This document shows, piece by piece, positions 27,873 through 38,850 of a stretch of DNA of 64,000 nt. The position numbers were made by a program, and so were the translations under genes. The stretch spans positions 17,180 through 81,179 of the forward strand of contig CAZQKR010000020.1 in the NCBI GenBank assembly GCA_964594045.1, given 5' to 3'. Position 1 is the stretch's first letter; each line of letters opens with the position of its first letter. Source of the DNA: UBA2365 sp964594045 (GTDB lineage Bacteria > Bacteroidota > Bacteroidia > Chitinophagales > Saprospiraceae). The notes under the pieces were generated by a model that had not been told where the DNA came from, did not search any database, and worked only from the letters and a program-made list of their open reading frames with translations.

Positions 27873-28253
27873 ATGGCACGAATTGAAGGGGTAGATATTC
27901 CTAAAAATAAGAGAGGCGTTATAGGCTTGACCTATATTTACGGGATTGGCAGAAGTAAGGCTGCAGAGATCCTGGCTAAGGCTGGTATTGACGAGAGCAC
28001 CAAAGTGGCTGCGTGGACTGATGAGAATGTCAGGATGATCTCGCAGATCATTCAGACTGACCATAAAGTTGAGGGTGAATTGCGGACTGAGGTGTCCATG
28101 AACATTAAACGGTTGATGGATATTGCCTGCTACCGTGGCTTGAGACACAGAAAAGGTCTTCCTGTCAGGGGTCAAAGTACAAAAACCAACGCCAGGACTC
28201 GTAAAGGAAAGAAAAAGACTGTTGCCAATAAAAAGGTAGCACCTAAAGGATAA
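27873..28253 (+). CDS. rpsM: 30S ribosomal protein S13
   Basis: The 126-residue protein begins '[19 protein letters not shown]' and contains '[20 protein letters not shown]', the S13 hallmark. S13 contacts P-site tRNA and L5 at the intersubunit bridge. It starts the alpha operon group. Confidence 0.98.
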   Translation: MARIEGVDIPKNKRGVIGLTYIYGIGRSKAAEILAKAGIDESTKVAAWTDENVRMISQIIQTDHKVEGELRTEVSMNIKRLMDIACYRGLRHRKGLPVRGQSTKTNARTRKGKKKTVANKKVAPKG

Positions 28254-28292
28254 TAGGAAATCAATCATATTTTACATTAGAATAGTAATTCA

Positions 28293-28682
28293 ATGGCAAA
28301 AGGTAAAGTTGTTAAGAAAAAACGTAAGATAGTTGTTGACCCGGTTGGGATAGCTTATATTCAGGCAAGTTTCAACAACATCATTGTCACTTTGACCAAT
28401 AAGGCAGGACAAGTTGTTACCTGGTCTTCCGCTGGCAAATCAGGTTTTAAGGGTTCTAAAAAGAATACCCCATATGCAGCACAGATGGCTGCGAAAGATG
28501 CCGCACAGGTGGCTTACGATGCCGGCATGCGCACACTTGAGGTTTATGTAAAAGGTCCGGGTGCTGGAAGAGAAGCTGCCATCAGGGCAATTGACGGTGT
28601 GGGCATTAGGATCACCCGTATTACAGATGTGACTCCAATCCCTCACAATGGTTGTCGTCCACCGAAAAGAAGAAGAGTTTAA
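28293..28682 (+). CDS. rpsK: 30S ribosomal protein S11
   Basis: The 129-residue protein has '[20 protein letters not shown]', '[19 protein letters not shown]' and ends '[15 protein letters not shown]', the standard S11 sequence. S11 forms the platform beside the mRNA exit. It lies between rpsM and rpsD as usual. Confidence 0.98.
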   Translation: MAKGKVVKKKRKIVVDPVGIAYIQASFNNIIVTLTNKAGQVVTWSSAGKSGFKGSKKNTPYAAQMAAKDAAQVAYDAGMRTLEVYVKGPGAGREAAIRAIDGVGIRITRITDVTPIPHNGCRPPKRRRV

Positions 28683-28706
28683 TTAATTATAGAATTTATT
28701 TGAACA

Positions 28707-29318
28707 ATGGCAAGATATACAGGCCCAGCTACTAAAAAAGCAAGATCTTTCGGGGAACCAATTTTTGGACCTGACAGAGCGTTTGATAAACGTAAATACA
28801 AACCGGGCCAGCATGGTCCGTCCAAAAGAAAAGGACAGACTTCTGACTATGCTGTCCAGTTGACTGAAAAGCAAAAAGCAAAATATACTTATGGATTGCT
28901 GGAGACACAGTTTCGTAACCTTTTTGAGCTGGCAAGCAGAAAAGAGGGCGTAACAGGTACTGTTTTACTGCAGCTTCTTGAAGCCAGACTGGATAATACA
29001 GTATACAGACTGGGTATAGCAAGAACGAGAAGATCTGCAAGGCAAATGGTTTCCCACAAACACATTGTAGTCAATGGCATTCCTACAAATATCCCTTCGT
29101 ATACCTTGAAACCTGGTGATTTTGTCACCGTGAAAGGTAGTTCAAGGGAAATTGAACTGATCCAAAACAATATTAGATCAAAATCTGATGTAAGAAATTT
29201 CGGTTGGCTTGAATTTAACCCGGATACCATGACGGGCAAATTCCTAGCCTATCCTGAAGCTGAACAAATTCCCGAGAATATCAATGTGCAATTGATTGTT
29301 GAACTTTATTCCAAGTAA
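28707..29318 (+). CDS. rpsD: 30S ribosomal protein S4, zinc-free type
   Basis: The 203-residue protein has the S4 RNA-binding domain '[20 protein letters not shown]' with '[20 protein letters not shown]'. The N-terminus lacks the zinc-binding cysteines of the C+ form. S4 nucleates 16S rRNA assembly and often regulates the alpha operon. rpoA follows after 43 bases. Confidence 0.98.
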   Translation: MARYTGPATKKARSFGEPIFGPDRAFDKRKYKPGQHGPSKRKGQTSDYAVQLTEKQKAKYTYGLLETQFRNLFELASRKEGVTGTVLLQLLEARLDNTVYRLGIARTRRSARQMVSHKHIVVNGIPTNIPSYTLKPGDFVTVKGSSREIELIQNNIRSKSDVRNFGWLEFNPDTMTGKFLAYPEAEQIPENINVQLIVELYSK

Positions 29319-29361
29319 CAGATCTATTTTACTTGTTTTCTTACTTATTTAGATTTTATTT

Positions 29362-30375
29362 ATGAGCATATTAAATTTTCAGAGACCTGAAAAGATAAAA
29401 CTTCAAAAGGCAGATAATTTCCTTGGTATCTTTGAATTCAAGCCTTTGGAAAGAGGTTTTGGCCATACTTTGGGCAATTCATTGAGAAGAGTGCTCCTTT
29501 CTTCTTTGGAAGGATATGCAGTTTCTTCAGTCAGAATTGCCGGGGTTGATCACGAATTCTCCACTATTAAAGGTGTGGTTGAGGACGTTGTTGATATTAT
29601 TCTGAATCTCAAGCAGATCCGCCTGAAAAAGGTTTTTGAGGAAAGCGAAGAAGATGCTGCCCAGGAGAAGAAAATATACCTTACGGTCACCGGGAAAAAT
29701 ACTTTTACCGCTGGTGACATCGAAGGTTTTACGAATATGTTCAAGATCGCTAATCCTGAACTGGTGATATGCAATATGGAAACTTTTGTCAACCTCGAAG
29801 TTGAACTGACCATCACCAAAGGAAGAGGATATGTTCCCGCTGAAGCTGGCAAAGAGCAAATCGAAACCATAGGCACTATTCCGGTTGATGCAATCTATAC
29901 TCCGATCAAAAAAGTTTCTTATACTGTTTCCAATACCAGGGTAGAACAAAGAACAGACTACGAAAAACTTGAACTTACCATACAGACTGATGGAACGATT
30001 CATCCTGAAGAAGCTGTTAAACAGGCTTCCAGGATTCTCATCCAGCATCTGATGCTGATCACAGATGAGAACATCACTTTTGAAGATTCCAAGTCCAAGA
30101 GTGAAGATGTCGTAGATGAACACGTTTTGCATATGCGCAAGCTCCTGAAAACTCCGTTGGAAGATCTGGATCTTTCCGTCAGGGCATTCAACTGCCTGAA
30201 AGCAGCTAAAATTGATACTTTGGGTGCCCTGGTTGAATATGAAAGACATGAATTGTTAAAATTCAGGAATTTTGGAAAGAAATCCCTTGTTGAGATCGAG
30301 GAATTGCTGGTTGAAAAAGGTTTGACTTTTGGTTTGGACCTTTCTAAATACCAGATCGAAATAGAAAAAAACTAA
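29362..30375 (+). CDS. rpoA: RNA polymerase alpha subunit
   Basis: The 337-residue protein has the N-terminal dimerisation domain ('PLERGFGHTLGNSLRRVLLS') and the C-terminal helix-hairpin-helix domain ('LSVRAFNCLKAAKIDTLGAL' and 'KFRNFGKKSLVEIEELL') that binds upstream DNA and regulators. It has the usual length. It lies between rpsD and rplQ; the 118-bp gap to rplQ is longer than the others in this cluster. Confidence 0.98.
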   Translation: MSILNFQRPEKIKLQKADNFLGIFEFKPLERGFGHTLGNSLRRVLLSSLEGYAVSSVRIAGVDHEFSTIKGVVEDVVDIILNLKQIRLKKVFEESEEDAAQEKKIYLTVTGKNTFTAGDIEGFTNMFKIANPELVICNMETFVNLEVELTITKGRGYVPAEAGKEQIETIGTIPVDAIYTPIKKVSYTVSNTRVEQRTDYEKLELTIQTDGTIHPEEAVKQASRILIQHLMLITDENITFEDSKSKSEDVVDEHVLHMRKLLKTPLEDLDLSVRAFNCLKAAKIDTLGALVEYERHELLKFRNFGKKSLVEIEELLVEKGLTFGLDLSKYQIEIEKN

Positions 30376-30493
30376 CGTTTTAAAGCCGGTACAAAAAGAA
30401 GTCCGTTTTTGTAATTATAAACCTGTATTAACCGCTTGAATATTGGATGGCCGGTGGTCCTGTTCATAAAGTGATACACAAATTTTAAGTCCT

Positions 30494-31027
30494 ATGGGGC
30501 ACGGTAAAAAATTTAATCATCTTGGAAGGCAGAAAGGTCACAGAGATGCCCTTTTGAAAAACCTTTCCATCGCATTGGTTGCACACAAAAGAATTGTAAC
30601 CACCCTGGCAAAAGCCAAAGCACTGAAAGTTTACTTCGAACCACTTGTAACAAAATCAAGGTTGAATACCACACATTCAAGAAGAACTATTTTCGCTTAT
30701 TTGCAAAGTAAGGAATCTGTAAATGAATTGTTTGATGTGATCGCTCCAAAAGTAGGTGACAGACCAGGTGGATACACCAGGATCATTAAAATGGGGTTCA
30801 GAAAGGGGGATGGTGCTGAGATGGCAATGATCGAACTTGTGGATTTCAACGAATTGTTGTTGAGTGCAAAATCAGAAAAAGCTGGTAAATCAACCAGGAG
30901 AAGAAGAGGAAAAGGCACAGGTGCTAAGGAAGGTGTTGCAGCAGTTGCAACTGCCGCAACGACAGTAGCTGCAACAGAAACAATTTCAGAACCTGAGAAA
31001 ACTGAAGCAAAACAGGAAGAAGAGTAA
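30494..31027 (+). CDS. rplQ: 50S ribosomal protein L17 with long C-terminal tail
   Basis: Residues 1-120 are a standard L17 ('[20 protein letters not shown]', '[20 protein letters not shown]'). The protein is 177 residues, about 50 more than the common length, because of a low-complexity tail rich in Ala and Thr and ending in acidic residues. Such tails are frequent in Bacteroidota L17. It ends the supercluster and is followed by a strong terminator. Confidence 0.96.
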   Translation: MGHGKKFNHLGRQKGHRDALLKNLSIALVAHKRIVTTLAKAKALKVYFEPLVTKSRLNTTHSRRTIFAYLQSKESVNELFDVIAPKVGDRPGGYTRIIKMGFRKGDGAEMAMIELVDFNELLLSAKSEKAGKSTRRRRGKGTGAKEGVAAVATAATTVAATETISEPEKTEAKQEEE

Positions 31028-31049
31028 CCATTTGTTTACTATATCTTTT

Positions 31050-31081
31050 AAGCCTCCTCTTTATCGGAGGCTTTTTTTTTA
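31050..31081 (+). terminator. Intrinsic terminator after rplQ
   Basis: AAGCCTCC (31050-31057) pairs perfectly with GGAGGCTT (31066-31073) around an eight-base loop and runs into nine or more T residues. It marks the end of the ribosomal protein supercluster. Confidence 0.93.
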
Positions 31082-31290
31082 TAGTAAAGTAATCCGTTCT
31101 TTAGACTGATGATCCGATCAAGGAATTTCGCCATTTCTTACTCCTGTAAACGGGCCAGGCCAACCCTTAGATTTTTACAAGGTAATTATTAACAGTCTCC
31201 CATTTTCCTGTTGCTCAAATTTTTGGCAGGGAGAACTTTATTCTACTCATAATTAATACATATTTTATGGAAAATAAACTGCCAAAGTCG

Positions 31291-31298
31291 TACCTTTG
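31291..31298 (+). promoter_or_regulatory. -7 element TACCTTTG of the eno promoter
   Basis: TACCTTTG fits TAnnTTTG exactly and is followed by GCAC and a T run, as at rpsF. It lies 31 bases before the eno ATG and after the rplQ terminator. Confidence 0.7.
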
Positions 31299-31326
31299 CA
31301 CTTTATTTTTTTAACGAAAATTTTAA

Positions 31327-32616
<1,290 letters not shown>

Positions 32617-32648
32617 ACTTTGCAGGTCTATAAAAATCTTTGTAATAT

Positions 32649-32679
32649 TTTGTAATTTAGCTAATTATATATAACTTTG
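32649..32679 (+). promoter_or_regulatory. Promoter of the DivIC-like gene
   Basis: A -33 TTTG (32649-32652) is followed after 19 bases by a perfect -7 TAACTTTG (32672-32679). The start codon is 27 bases on. It would drive the DivIC-like gene and sucD, which starts six bases behind it. Confidence 0.7.
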
Positions 32680-32705
32680 TTTTTTAATATAATAGCTTGT
32701 AGATT

Positions 32706-33002
32706 ATGAAGCACCTAATTACCGGATTTTTAAAGACTTACAGAAGGTTCGTGGTTATTTTTCTAGTATTTTTCGTTTGGGTGATGTTTTTTGACAACAG
32801 AAGCATGATTGTTCAGCGAAGACTCAGCCAGCAAATACGTGTTTTGGAGAATGAAGAATTGGCATACACGGAAAAGCTGGGGAAGGTGAAAAAGGAATGG
32901 GAATCCATGCAACTGTACCCGGAAAAGTATGCCAGGGAAAAGTATTACATGCATAAACCTGGAGAGACTGTGTATCTTTTTGTAGATGAAATCAAAGAAT
33001 AA
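32706..33002 (+). CDS. Septum formation initiator, FtsB/DivIC family
   Basis: The 98-residue protein has a short cytosolic start, one membrane helix (about residues 13-29) and a periplasmic coiled coil (about 35-70), then 'MQLYPEKYAREKYYMHKPGE', the conserved end of FtsB/DivIC proteins. These proteins join FtsL and FtsQ in the divisome. It follows eno and precedes sucD by six bases. Which of the FtsB or DivIC names applies cannot be told from sequence. Confidence 0.88.
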   Translation: MKHLITGFLKTYRRFVVIFLVFFVWVMFFDNRSMIVQRRLSQQIRVLENEELAYTEKLGKVKKEWESMQLYPEKYAREKYYMHKPGETVYLFVDEIKE

Positions 33003-33008
33003 TTCAAT

Positions 33009-33884
33009 ATGAGCGTTTTAGTAAACAAGCATTCCCGGATAGTAGTTCAGGGTTTTACAGGCAATGAGGGCACATTTCATGCCACTCAGATGATTGAGTA
33101 TGGAACCAATGTTGTCGGCGGTGTGACTCCCGGTAAAGGAGGTCAGAAACATCTTGACAGACCGGTTTTTAACACGGTTGCAGATGCAGTTTCGAAAGAA
33201 GGTGCTGATACATCGATCATTTTTGTCCCGCCAGCCTTTGCTCCGGATGCCATCATGGAAGCTGCAGAAGCCGGAATCAAACTGGTCGTGGCGATCACAG
33301 AAGGCATTCCGGTTCAGGATATGGTGAAAGTGAAAGCTTATCTTGATGCACACAAAACGCGGATGATTGGTCCAAATTGTCCCGGCATCATCACTCCGGG
33401 TGAGGCAAAAGTGGGTATCATGCCTGGTTTTATTCACAAACCGGGTAGGATAGGTGTTGTATCCAGGTCTGGAACACTGACTTATGAAGCAGTGGATCAG
33501 TTGACCAAACTCGGTATCGGTCAGTCAACCTGCATCGGAATAGGCGGCGACCCGATCATCGGAACAACCACCATGGAAGCTGTACAACTATTAATGGCCG
33601 ATCCGGATACTGATGGTATCATCATGATCGGTGAGATCGGAGGTAATATGGAGGCAGATGCAGCTAAATGGGTAAAGGCCAACGGAACCAAGCCTGTGGT
33701 CGGTTTCATTGCCGGGCAGACAGCACCAAAAGGCAGAACTATGGGTCATGCCGGAGCCATCATCGGAGGAACAGCTGATACTGCAGAAGCTAAAATGAAG
33801 ATACTGGCTGAGCACAATGTACATGTTGTGGTTTCACCTGCTGATATCGGAAAAAGAATGGCAGAATTATTGGGACTGATCTGA
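33009..33884 (+). CDS. sucD: Succinyl-CoA ligase, alpha subunit
   Basis: The 291-residue subunit has the CoA-binding Rossmann start '[20 protein letters not shown]', '[20 protein letters not shown]', '[14 protein letters not shown]' and the phosphohistidine site '[10 protein letters not shown]'. With SucC it makes ATP or GTP from succinyl-CoA in the citric acid cycle. The beta-subunit gene is not in the window, so the two subunits are split in this genome, as is usual for Bacteroidota. A nested hairpin terminator follows. Confidence 0.97.
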   Translation: MSVLVNKHSRIVVQGFTGNEGTFHATQMIEYGTNVVGGVTPGKGGQKHLDRPVFNTVADAVSKEGADTSIIFVPPAFAPDAIMEAAEAGIKLVVAITEGIPVQDMVKVKAYLDAHKTRMIGPNCPGIITPGEAKVGIMPGFIHKPGRIGVVSRSGTLTYEAVDQLTKLGIGQSTCIGIGGDPIIGTTTMEAVQLLMADPDTDGIIMIGEIGGNMEADAAKWVKANGTKPVVGFIAGQTAPKGRTMGHAGAIIGGTADTAEAKMKILAEHNVHVVVSPADIGKRMAELLGLI

Positions 33885-33907
33885 TAACGGATCGAAGATA
33901 TATTTTT

Positions 33908-33971
33908 AAAAACTGGTGTTTTTAAACACGGAATTATTTTTTGTCCGTGGCAGGAAACGCCAGTTTTTTTT
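33908..33971. terminator. Two-hairpin terminator between convergent sucD and DJ-1 genes
   Basis: AAAAACTGG (33908-33916) pairs with CCAGTTTTT (33960-33968) and runs into T residues. Inside it a second perfect stem CACGGA/TCCGTG (33927-33932 with 33944-33949) forms. The structure reads similarly on the other strand, ending in T residues there too, so it can serve both convergent genes. Confidence 0.75.
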
Positions 33972-33987
33972 ATGGCAAATTTTTGTT

Positions 33988-34566
33988 TTAAAAGCCCATC
34001 AGTTTTCTGACTACTAAGGCATTCTCAACAGATGTAAGTTTTTCCAGCACCAAAAATGCTACTTCTATGGCAGTTGAAGGACCACAGGAACTGATGATAT
34101 GTCCATCCATTGCAATATCCTGATCAGCAATTTTAGCTCCGAATGCACTCAATTGTTGTTGTCTGACCGGATTCAGGCAATAGGTGGTGGCAGATCGGTT
34201 TTGTAGAATCCCACTTCTACCCAGCGCCAGGGCGCCTACACAAACAGATGCGATCAATTTTTCCTGTTGATCAAACGCCCGGATCATATTTTGAAAGCTT
34301 TCAGAAAATGCATCTTCATAATATCCAAATTGCTCAAAACCCCCTGGAATGACTAATGCATCAAATGACTGAATATCCACCTCTTCCAAAATCCTATCCA
34401 CTGTGAAACTCTGCCCGAAAGCAGTCTTGACCACCTTGCTGATCCCGGTGCTCACCAGCTTTGTATTCATGTCACCTTCCACCATATTCCAACCGATCAC
34501 ATCAATGAACGCGCTGGCCTCCAGGATCTCAAAACCATTTGCGAGGAGTAAAAGTGCTTTTTTCAT
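33988..34566 (-). CDS. DJ-1/PfpI family protein
   Basis: The 192-residue protein starts best at the ATG giving 'MKKALLLLANGFEILEASAF'; an ATG six codons upstream is possible. The nucleophile elbow 'ASVCVGALALG' (Cys109) and the conserved Glu13 in 'ANGFEILEA' define the DJ-1/YajL-type branch of the PfpI superfamily. Such proteins have been linked to redox defence and glyoxal metabolism, though the true activity is debated. It is alone on the minus strand, converging with sucD. Confidence 0.88.
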   Translation of the reverse strand: MKKALLLLANGFEILEASAFIDVIGWNMVEGDMNTKLVSTGISKVVKTAFGQSFTVDRILEEVDIQSFDALVIPGGFEQFGYYEDAFSESFQNMIRAFDQQEKLIASVCVGALALGRSGILQNRSATTYCLNPVRQQQLSAFGAKIADQDIAMDGHIISSCGPSTAIEVAFLVLEKLTSVENALVVRKLMGF

Positions 34567-34960
34567 GTCAGGTAAAATATTCAATATTTTATTTAGGACT
34601 CAAAAGTATAAATATAAGGTCAATATTCAAAGGTCGTGGATTTTCCCAAATTGGTAAGTTTTTTTCCCGGAGTAAAGTGCCTGAAATTGATATACCTGCA
34701 TAGCTTTTTAAAATAAACTGACTAATAAATGATCCGGCAAGCCAGACAAAACGCTGATGCATTTTTATTTAGCTTCCTGTGTTGATGTGATGGCATTTTG
34801 TGTTATTGGCTAAGTGAAGTGCTGTTGGAATCCAAAAAACACTTATAATTGACACGCCGAATCTATATGCAGAAATGAACGCATAACATTTATAGCAAAA
34901 TTTTCTTCAGTTAATTATTAAAAAAGAAAAAAGAGCAGCAATACAGAATAATATCTTGCT
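34567..34960. other. Intergenic region between typA and the DJ-1 gene
   Basis: About 394 bp, AT-rich. On the minus strand a T-rich stretch without a hairpin follows the typA stop. I find no open frame of note, no RNA gene and no repeat. Confidence 0.5.
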
Positions 34961-36775
34961 TCAGTCTGCAGCCACCGTACGACTATGCCTTTTGCGTTCA
35001 TTCTCATCGAGGTAGATCTTCCTTAGCCTTAAAGATCTTGGTGTAACTTCCAGGTATTCATCATCCCGGATATTCTCCATATAGTCTTCCAGGGAAAAAC
35101 GGATGGCTGGTGTGATCAACACTTTTTCATCTGAACCGGAAGCCCGCATATTGGTCAGTTTTTTGGTTTTGCCAACATTCACGACGATATCATTTGATCG
35201 GGTATTCTCTCCGATCACCTGTCCGGTGTAAACTTCCTCTCCCGGATTGATGTAAAACCTGCCTCTGTCCTGTAGTTTCCATATTGCGAACGGGATCGCA
35301 GTTCCGGTTTCCATACTGATCAATGCTCCGTTCAAACGTGTATTGATCTCACCTTTCCAGGGTTCGAAATTGTCAAATCTGTGTGCGATGATCGCTTCTC
35401 CTTCAGTGGCAGTTAAAATATTGTTTCTCAAGCCGATAATTCCTCTTGAAGGTATCTTGAACTCGATGCTCATACGGTCACCCCGGTGATTCATCTCCAA
35501 TAATTCTCCTTTTCTCGTGGTCACCAGGTCGATCACCCTGCCGGAAAAATCTCCTGGTACCAGGACGGATAGGACTTCCACCGGTTCGCATTTTACGCCA
35601 TCCACCGTTTTGATGATCACTTTTGGCTGGCCCAGCTGGAATTCATATCCTTCACGTCTCATGGTTTCCACCAATATGCTCAGGTGCAGAATTCCCCTTC
35701 CATAAACCAAAAGTGAATCCGGAGATTCTGTGTCTTCAATCCGCAAAGCCAGATTTTTTTCTATCTCCTTATAAAGCCGGTCTCTAAGATGCCTGGATGT
35801 CACATATTTACCTTCCTTTCCAAAAAATGGAGATGTATTGATCGTGAACAGCATGCTCATGGTCGGTTCATCAATCTGTATCGGAGGGAGTGCTTCCGGA
35901 TTTTCTATGTCAGTGACGGTGTCGCCGATCTCAAAATTTTCGATGCCCATCAATGCAACAATGTCACCACTCTGGACAGGCTGTTTTGTCCGCTCTTTAC
36001 CGAGTCCTTCGAATGTATACAATTCCTTGATCACAGAACGACTGATCGCTCCGTCTCTTTTGACCAGGGATACAGGCATGTTGACCTGCAAAACACCACG
36101 TGTCAACCTGCCCACTGCGATTCGTCCAACATACGAACTGTAATCCAGTGAAGTGATCTGCAATTGGGGAGTTCCTTCCACATGCTCAGCTTTTGGGATA
36201 TGCTGAATGATCACGTCCAGCAGGTAAGAAACATCCTGGGTTTCTTTCTGCCAGTCTTCTGACATCCATCCGTTTTTTGAAGAGCCGAAAACTGTAGGAA
36301 AATCCAACTGGTCTTCTGTTGCACCTAAATTGTACATCAGGTCAAAAACTGCTTCCTGAACTTCCTCAGGTCTGCAATTGGGTTTATCCACCTTGTTGAT
36401 CACCACAATGGGTTTCAATCCCAGATCAATTGCCTTTCCCAAAACAAAGCGGGTTTGAGGCATAGGTCCTTCAAAAGCATCTACAACGAGCAAAACCCCA
36501 TCTGCCATGTTCAGCACTCGTTCTACTTCCCCTCCGAAATCAGAGTGTCCGGGTGTATCTATGATGTTGATCTTGGTGTTTTTATAACGGACAGAAACGT
36601 TTTTTGAAAGGATGGTAATACCTCTTTCACGCTCAAGATCATTGTTGTCCAGCACTAATTCATTCACCACCTGGTTGTCTCTGAACAATTTTACCTGTTG
36701 GAGCATCCTGTCCACAAGTGTGGTTTTTCCGTGATCTACGTGGGCGATAATGGCTATATTCCTGATTTCTAACAT
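34961..36775 (-). CDS. typA: Ribosome-associated GTPase TypA/BipA
   Basis: The 604-residue translational GTPase starts best at the ATG giving '[20 protein letters not shown]'; a longer frame adds 48 residues with no family resemblance. Other motifs are '[16 protein letters not shown]' (G3) and '[10 protein letters not shown]' (G4), followed by EF-G-like domains and the TypA-specific C-terminus. TypA acts in late 50S assembly and stress or cold adaptation. It is monocistronic on the minus strand. Confidence 0.97.
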   Translation of the reverse strand: MLEIRNIAIIAHVDHGKTTLVDRMLQQVKLFRDNQVVNELVLDNNDLERERGITILSKNVSVRYKNTKINIIDTPGHSDFGGEVERVLNMADGVLLVVDAFEGPMPQTRFVLGKAIDLGLKPIVVINKVDKPNCRPEEVQEAVFDLMYNLGATEDQLDFPTVFGSSKNGWMSEDWQKETQDVSYLLDVIIQHIPKAEHVEGTPQLQITSLDYSSYVGRIAVGRLTRGVLQVNMPVSLVKRDGAISRSVIKELYTFEGLGKERTKQPVQSGDIVALMGIENFEIGDTVTDIENPEALPPIQIDEPTMSMLFTINTSPFFGKEGKYVTSRHLRDRLYKEIEKNLALRIEDTESPDSLLVYGRGILHLSILVETMRREGYEFQLGQPKVIIKTVDGVKCEPVEVLSVLVPGDFSGRVIDLVTTRKGELLEMNHRGDRMSIEFKIPSRGIIGLRNNILTATEGEAIIAHRFDNFEPWKGEINTRLNGALISMETGTAIPFAIWKLQDRGRFYINPGEEVYTGQVIGENTRSNDIVVNVGKTKKLTNMRASGSDEKVLITPAIRFSLEDYMENIRDDEYLEVTPRSLRLRKIYLDENERKRHSRTVAAD

Positions 36776-37207
36776 AATATTTGATAGTCTGTTTCTAAAA
36801 GGCCGCAATATTAATGCTTTATATTGGCATTCAATGCATTGCCCACTTATTAAATGTATGTGTCGGGATGTAATTTTATTTTCACAGCTTATGCTGGCTC
36901 CAATGCTCTTCAAAACCAAAGCTTTGTCCCTGCATTCACTGAATACTAGCTGGAATCCAAATCACCTGACAGCAACTTTTGGTTGATTTCATTGACATGG
37001 TTTATGTATTCAGCTAGTTTTTTAAGTATAAATATGAGTAATATATTTAATTATATATTATCTATTATAATAATACAAATGCAGATCATTGGGTCAGTGT
37101 ACATTTTTCAAGACTTTAGAGTTCATTCAGGATCCCGTTGAAAACCCTCAGGATTACTTTTTTGCTTTCAGAATGCGATTTTTTGTATCTTGCAAAAAAT
37201 TTCAAAC
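36776..37207. other. Divergent intergenic region between typA and the carboxyltransferase gene
   Basis: About 430 bp between divergent genes. The right end holds a promoter-like TATCTTG (37186-37192) with an upstream TTTTTTG, one T short of consensus, placed 15 bases before the carboxyltransferase ATG. No open frame or RNA gene is convincing. Confidence 0.45.
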
Positions 37208-38845
37208 ATGTCAGACGAGCAAAAACTAATCCTGGAAAGAAATGCAGATGAACTGAAATTGCTGATCAGTAAAATGAAGCACAGAGGAGATGAGATCCGG
37301 CTCGGAGGGGGAAAAAAAAGGTTGCAGCAACAAAAAGATCAGGGAAAACTCACTGCACGTGAAAGAGTCAATTACCTGATCGATGAGGGAACTGAGTTTA
37401 TTGAATTAGGCCTGTTTACTGCTTTTGGCCACTACGAAGAACATGGCGATTGTCCTGCAGCAGGGGTCATCATCGGCCTGGGATACGTCAGTGGTCGACT
37501 CTGCATGATCGTTGCCAACGATGCCACCGTAAAAGCTGGCGCATGGTTTCCTCTGACTGGCAAAAAGAACCTCAGGGCTCAGGAAATAGCCATGGAAAAC
37601 AGACTTCCGGTGATCTATCTTGTGGACAGCGCAGGGATTTTCCTTCCCATGCAGGATGAAATTTTTGCAGATAAGGAGCATTTTGGAAGGATATTCCGCA
37701 ATAATGCCAGAATGTCTTCCATGGGTATACCACAGCTTTCTGCGATCATGGGAAGTTGTGTAGCGGGTGGTGCTTACCTGCCGATCATGTCAGATGAAGC
37801 CATTATTGTGGATAAGACCGGTTCCATATTTTTAGCAGGTCCATACCTTGTCAAAGCAGCCATCGGGGAGGAAGTAGATCAGGAAACGCTGGGTGGCGCA
37901 CATACTCAAACCAATATTTCTGGAGTAACTGATTACATTGCCAAAGACGATCAACATGCCCTGGATATGGTTAAGGAAATGATGAGATCCATCGGTTCTT
38001 TTCCAAAAGCAGGTCTTGACCGTGTAGAAAGCAAACCCCCAAAATTTCCTGTTGAAACTATCCTCAGGAAAATGCCAGTTGATCCGACCAAACCTTATAA
38101 CACCAAAGAATTGTTGGAGTGCCTGGTAGATGAAGACAGTCTGTTATATTATAAGGAAGACTACGGGAAAACCATCATCACAGCTTATGCCCGCATCGAT
38201 GGATGGTCGGTTGGTATTGTTGCCAATAACCGGGAAGTGGTCAAAACAGCCAAAGGAGAACTTCAGTTTGGGGGAGTGATCTATTCTGATTCTGCTGATA
38301 AAGCCACCAGATTTATCATGGTGTGCAACCAAAAGAAAATTCCGCTGATATTTTTACATGATGTGACCGGATTTATGGTGGGCAAACGCTCTGAACATGG
38401 TGGGATCATCAAGGACGGAGCCAAAATGGTCAACGCGGTTGCCAATTCAACCGTACCAAAAATTTCCGTCATCATGGGCAATTCCTATGGGGCCGGCAAT
38501 TATGCCATGTGTGGTAAAGCCTACGATCCGAGGTTTATTTATGCCTGGCCTACGGCAAAAATCGCTGTGATGGGCGGAACCCAGGCAGCAAAAGTATTGA
38601 CCCAGATCCAGGTTTCTGCCCTTCAGAAACAAGGAAAAGAAGTTGATGAGGCAAGCCAGAAAGAGCTTTTTTCGAAAATCCAAACCAAATACGAGAGCCA
38701 TACCAGCCCGTATTACGCCGCGTCCAATCTATGGGTCGATGAGATCATTGATCCGAGGGAAACACGAAAATTTATTTCCATTTCGCTTGAAGCAGCCAAC
38801 CACGGTGAAATCGAAAAATTCAATGTTGGCGTAATCCAAACCTGA
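37208..38845 (+). CDS. Acyl-CoA carboxylase carboxyltransferase subunit, methylcrotonyl-CoA type
   Basis: The 545-residue protein starts best at 'MSDEQKLILERNADELK'; an in-frame ATG six codons upstream lies in the promoter region. It has both crotonase-fold halves: 'VANDATVKAGAWFPLTGKKN', 'MGSCVAGGAYLPIMSDEAII' and, in the C-terminal half, 'GNSYGAGNYAMCGKAYDPRF'. These resemble the beta subunit of 3-methylcrotonyl-CoA carboxylase (leucine breakdown) more than propionyl-CoA carboxylase. The biotin-carrying alpha subunit is not nearby. A related acyl-CoA substrate remains possible. Confidence 0.85.
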   Translation: MSDEQKLILERNADELKLLISKMKHRGDEIRLGGGKKRLQQQKDQGKLTARERVNYLIDEGTEFIELGLFTAFGHYEEHGDCPAAGVIIGLGYVSGRLCMIVANDATVKAGAWFPLTGKKNLRAQEIAMENRLPVIYLVDSAGIFLPMQDEIFADKEHFGRIFRNNARMSSMGIPQLSAIMGSCVAGGAYLPIMSDEAIIVDKTGSIFLAGPYLVKAAIGEEVDQETLGGAHTQTNISGVTDYIAKDDQHALDMVKEMMRSIGSFPKAGLDRVESKPPKFPVETILRKMPVDPTKPYNTKELLECLVDEDSLLYYKEDYGKTIITAYARIDGWSVGIVANNREVVKTAKGELQFGGVIYSDSADKATRFIMVCNQKKIPLIFLHDVTGFMVGKRSEHGGIIKDGAKMVNAVANSTVPKISVIMGNSYGAGNYAMCGKAYDPRFIYAWPTAKIAVMGGTQAAKVLTQIQVSALQKQGKEVDEASQKELFSKIQTKYESHTSPYYAASNLWVDEIIDPRETRKFISISLEAANHGEIEKFNVGVIQT

Positions 38846-38850
38846 TCAAC

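Noticed and set aside
36776..36919. 48-residue N-terminal extension of TypA
   Set aside because: The extension has no resemblance to TypA and the internal ATG gives the exact conserved start.
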